A stretch of DNA of 9,828 nt, taken from NCBI GenBank assembly GCA_022822245.1, contig JAJECB010000100.1, positions 1-9,828 of the forward strand, in the 5' to 3' direction. Origin of the DNA: Gammaproteobacteria bacterium. Lineage in GTDB: Bacteria > Pseudomonadota > Gammaproteobacteria > HK1. Below are positions 7,450 through 9,828 of this stretch, piece by piece. The position numbers and the translations under genes are program-made. Positions within the stretch are counted from its first letter, which is position 1. The number at the start of each line of letters is the position of its first letter. The notes below the pieces were generated by a model. The model made no database searches. It saw only the letters and a program-made list of their open reading frames with translations, and was not told the origin of the DNA.

Positions 7450-8051
7450 ACACGAGCAACGAACTTCGCGAGGCCTTTCTCGGCTACTTCCGTTCGCGCG
7501 GGCACGAGGTGGTCGCCAGCAGCTCCCTCGTGCCGGGAAACGACCCGACGCTGCTCTTCACCAACTCGGGCATGGTCCAGTTCAAGGACGTGTTTCTCGG
7601 CGCGGACCCGCGCTCGTACACCCGCGCCGTCACCTCCCAGCGCTGCGTCCGGGCCGGGGGCAAGCACAACGATCTCGAGAACGTCGGATACACCGCCCGC
7701 CACCACACGTTCTTCGAGATGCTGGGGAACTTCAGCTTCGGCGACTACTTCAAGCGCGAGGCGATCGCGTTCGCGTGGGAGTTCCTTACCCGCGAGATGG
7801 GCCTTGCCCGGGACCGGATGTGGATCACCGTCTTCGAGGACGACGACGAGGCGGCGGACATCTGGCGCCGGGACATCGGCATCGATTCGTCGCGCATCGT
7901 GCGGTGCGGAGAGAAGGACAACTTCTGGTCGATGGGGGACATCGGACCCTGCGGCCCATGCTCCGAGGTGTTCTACGACCACGGTCCGGAGGTCGCGGGC
8001 GGGCCGCCCGGGTCCCCCGACGAGGACGGGGATCGCTTCGTCGAGATCTGA
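7446..8051 (+). CDS. alaS: Alanine--tRNA ligase, N-terminal part, ended early by a frameshift
   Basis: 201 codons of class II alanyl-tRNA synthetase, closed by an unexpected TGA at 8049-8051. The enzyme activates alanine with ATP and charges tRNA-Ala. This part is the start of the aminoacylation domain: [45 protein letters not shown], the motif 2 region [37 protein letters not shown], then [17 protein letters not shown] and [17 protein letters not shown]. In E. coli the next residues are WNIVFMQFNR; here TGA follows EI, and NLVFMQFNR continues in the next frame from 8051. Restoring one G (tga to tgg-a) rebuilds [12 protein letters not shown] exactly. The ATG at 7446 overlaps the recX stop. 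This piece alone lacks motif 3 and could not charge tRNA. It is either a sequencing or assembly error (my preference) or a real inactivating mutation. Confidence 0.93.
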   Translation: MNTSNELREAFLGYFRSRGHEVVASSSLVPGNDPTLLFTNSGMVQFKDVFLGADPRSYTRAVTSQRCVRAGGKHNDLENVGYTARHHTFFEMLGNFSFGDYFKREAIAFAWEFLTREMGLARDRMWITVFEDDDEAADIWRRDIGIDSSRIVRCGEKDNFWSMGDIGPCGPCSEVFYDHGPEVAGGPPGSPDEDGDRFVEI

Positions 8052-9828
8052 ACCTCGTCTTCATGCAGTTCAACCGCGACGCCGACGGGAACATGAGCCG
8101 GCTGCCCAGGCCGTCGGTCGATACCGGCATGGGGCTCGAGCGCGCCGCCGCAGTGCTGCAGGGGGTGCACGGCAACTACGAGATCGATCTGTTCCGCAAC
8201 CTCATCCGCCGTGCCGCGGAGCTGACCGGGGCCGAGGACCAGAGCGACAAGTCGCTCCGGGTCATCGCGGACCACATCCGCTCGTGCGCCTTTCTCATCG
8301 TGGACGGGGTGCTTCCCTCGAACGAGGGGCGCGGATATGTCCTGCGCCGCATCGTCCGGCGCGCCATCCGCCACGGCCACCGGCTCGGGATGCGCGAGCC
8401 ATTCTTCCATCGCCTCGTCGCGGACCTCGAGGTGGAGATGGGCGGGGCGTACCCCGAGCTCGCCGAGCGCCGGGCGGTGGTCGAGCGGATCCTTCGCCAG
8501 GAGGAGGACCGGTTCGCGGCCACCCTGGATCAGGGCATGCGGATGTTCGAGGGGGAGCTGGCCCTGCTGCGGGGAAGCGTCGTTCCCGGCGAGGTCGTGT
8601 TCCGCCTCTACGACACGTTCGGCTTTCCCGAAGACCTCGTGGCCGACGTGGCTCGCGAGCGCGGGCTCACCGTGGACCACGAGGGTTTCGAGCGGGAGAT
8701 GGCCGCCCAGCGCGAGCGGGCGCGGTCCGGCAGCCGCTTCGCGGCGGTGCATGATCGGGGGAACGAGGTCGAAGGCGCGAGCGAGTTCACCGGGTACGAC
8801 CGGCTCCGCGAGCGGGCGCGGGTGGTCGGCCTGTACGTCGACGACCAGCCCGTCGAGGCGCTTGCTCCCGAGGACCACGGCGCGGTGGTCCTGGAGCGCA
8901 CCCCCTTCTATCCGGAGGGCGGGGGACAGGTCGGAGACCGGGGGCTCCTGCGCGGACCGGGGTGGCGCTTCGAGGTGTCCGACACCCGCTCGAGCGCGCG
9001 CGCGATCGTCCACTACGGGGTTGCCACGGAAGGGAGGATCCGGGTCGGGGACGAGATCGACGCGGCCGTGGAGGAAGGCGCGCGCCGGGACACGGCGCGC
9101 AACCACTCGGCGACCCACCTGCTGCACGCGGCGCTTCGCGAGGTGCTCGGCAGCCACGTTCAGCAACGAGGGTCGCTCGTCGCTCCGGATCGGCTGCGGT
9201 TCGACTTCTCGCACTTCGAGCCCGTCGGTCCGGTCGCGCGGCAGGAGATCGAGCGCCTCGTCAACGCCTGGATCCTCGACAACGTGGAGGTCCGCACCGA
9301 GACCATGCCGCTCGACGACGCGCTCGAGCGCGGCGCGATCGCCTTCTTCGGCGAGAGGTACGACTCGAACGTGCGGGTGCTCTCTATCGGCGACGTGTCG
9401 CTCGAGCTCTGCGGCGGAACCCACGTCGTTCGCTCCGGCGACGTAGGCCTTTTCAAGATCGTGTCCGAGACCGGCATCGCGGCCGGAGTACGGCGCATCG
9501 AGGCGGTGACCGGCGCCGGTGCGCTCGCGTGGGTGAGCGCCCTCGAGGAGCGAGAGGCGCGCGTCATGGCCCTCGTGAAGTCGGACCCCGAGAACCTCGA
9601 GGAACGGGTGGGGCAGGTGGTGATGCGGGCGCGCGAGCTCGAACGTGAGCTCGAGAAGGCGCGAGGCAAGCTCGCCGTGCAGGAAGGCGAGACCCTGCTT
9701 GGCCAGGCCGTGGACGTCGAGGGCCTCCGGGTGCTCGCGGCCCGGTGCGAGGTGGCGGGCCCGAAGGCGCTGCGGGAGATGCTGGACCGGGTCCGGTCTC
9801 GCATCGAGTACGGGCTCGTGGTGCTCGG
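8051..9828 (+). CDS. alaS: Alanine--tRNA ligase, remaining part after frameshift, 3' truncated by window
   Basis: 592 open codons in the frame beginning at 8051 continue alaS without any further stop to the window edge. It holds the rest of the catalytic domain (PSVDTGMGLERAAAVLQG, SLRVIADHIRSCAFLIVDG, the motif 3 region GRGYVLRRIVRRAIRHG) and the tRNA-recognition region with FRLYDTFGFPEDL. The editing domain follows: GAVVLERTPFYPEGGGQVGD, zinc-type HSATH from 9104, and CGGTH with its Cys at 9410-9412, the set that removes mischarged Ser and Gly. ETGIAAGVRRIEAVTG leads to the coiled-coil (ARELERELEKARGKL) and the start of the C-Ala domain. About 80 residues of the family's roughly 875 lie beyond the edge. 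The first in-frame ATG is 8063, but it has no obvious ribosome site and I do not think a separate protein starts there. Strong conservation to the very end argues against old decay. Confidence 0.93.

Noticed and set aside
4587..7982. A 1131-codon open frame on the minus strand, antisense to guaA, tadA, recA, recX and alaS
   Set aside because: It crosses five convincingly conserved plus-strand genes and their gaps, has low-complexity Arg/Pro/Ser-rich composition and no recognisable domain. Long antisense frames are expected in GC-rich DNA with strong third-position G/C bias.
8041..8060. Programmed -1 ribosomal frameshift in alaS
   Set aside because: No X-XXY-YYZ slippery heptamer, no homopolymer, and the shift would replace a highly conserved Trp. 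A single lost G is simpler.
7973..9424. A 483-codon minus-strand open frame antisense to alaS
   Set aside because: It runs opposite highly conserved AlaRS coding sequence and shows no family motifs.

Overview
The window is a compact, very GC-rich (roughly 70% G+C by eye) stretch of bacterial chromosome. All its protein-coding genes are housekeeping genes, and the proteins read most like those of Gammaproteobacteria. GuaB, GuaA, XseA, RecA, AlaRS and the GabD C-terminus all align well with my memory of the E. coli proteins. The arrangements xseA(-)/guaB-guaA(+), guaA-tadA and recA-recX-alaS are familiar in that class. I cannot name a genus.

Layout, left to right. (1) 1-329: the 3' end of gabD (succinate-semialdehyde dehydrogenase), cut by the window edge. 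(2) 371-1813, minus strand: xseA, the large subunit of exonuclease VII, convergent with gabD and divergent from guaB. (3) 1814-1974: a 161-bp divergent intergenic region with a small AT-rich patch that may hold the guaB promoter. (4) 1975-5627: guaB, guaA and tadA on the plus strand. The first two are the two steps from IMP to GMP; tadA makes the tRNA-Arg(ACG) wobble inosine. guaA and tadA overlap by ATGA, while guaB and guaA are separated by 120-129 bp that hold a 24-bp-arm inverted repeat resembling a REP/MITE-type element. (5) 5628-5738: the recA leader, with a -10-like hexamer on the tadA stop, an imperfect dyad, and no classical LexA box. (6) 5739-7449: recA then recX, with a GC hairpin between them that could attenuate recX. 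(7) 7446 to the window end: alaS, overlapping recX by ATGA. It is interrupted by a clear one-base frameshift at 8049-8051 and runs off the right edge.

Functionally the window joins guanine nucleotide synthesis (guaBA), tRNA decoding and charging (tadA, alaS) and DNA repair/recombination (recA, recX, xseA). I see no previously undescribed multi-gene system. The points most worth a second look are the alaS frameshift, the palindromic element between guaB and guaA, and the non-canonical recA upstream region. No gene-free gap exceeds 300 bases, and I recognised no tRNA, rRNA, CRISPR array or transposase gene.
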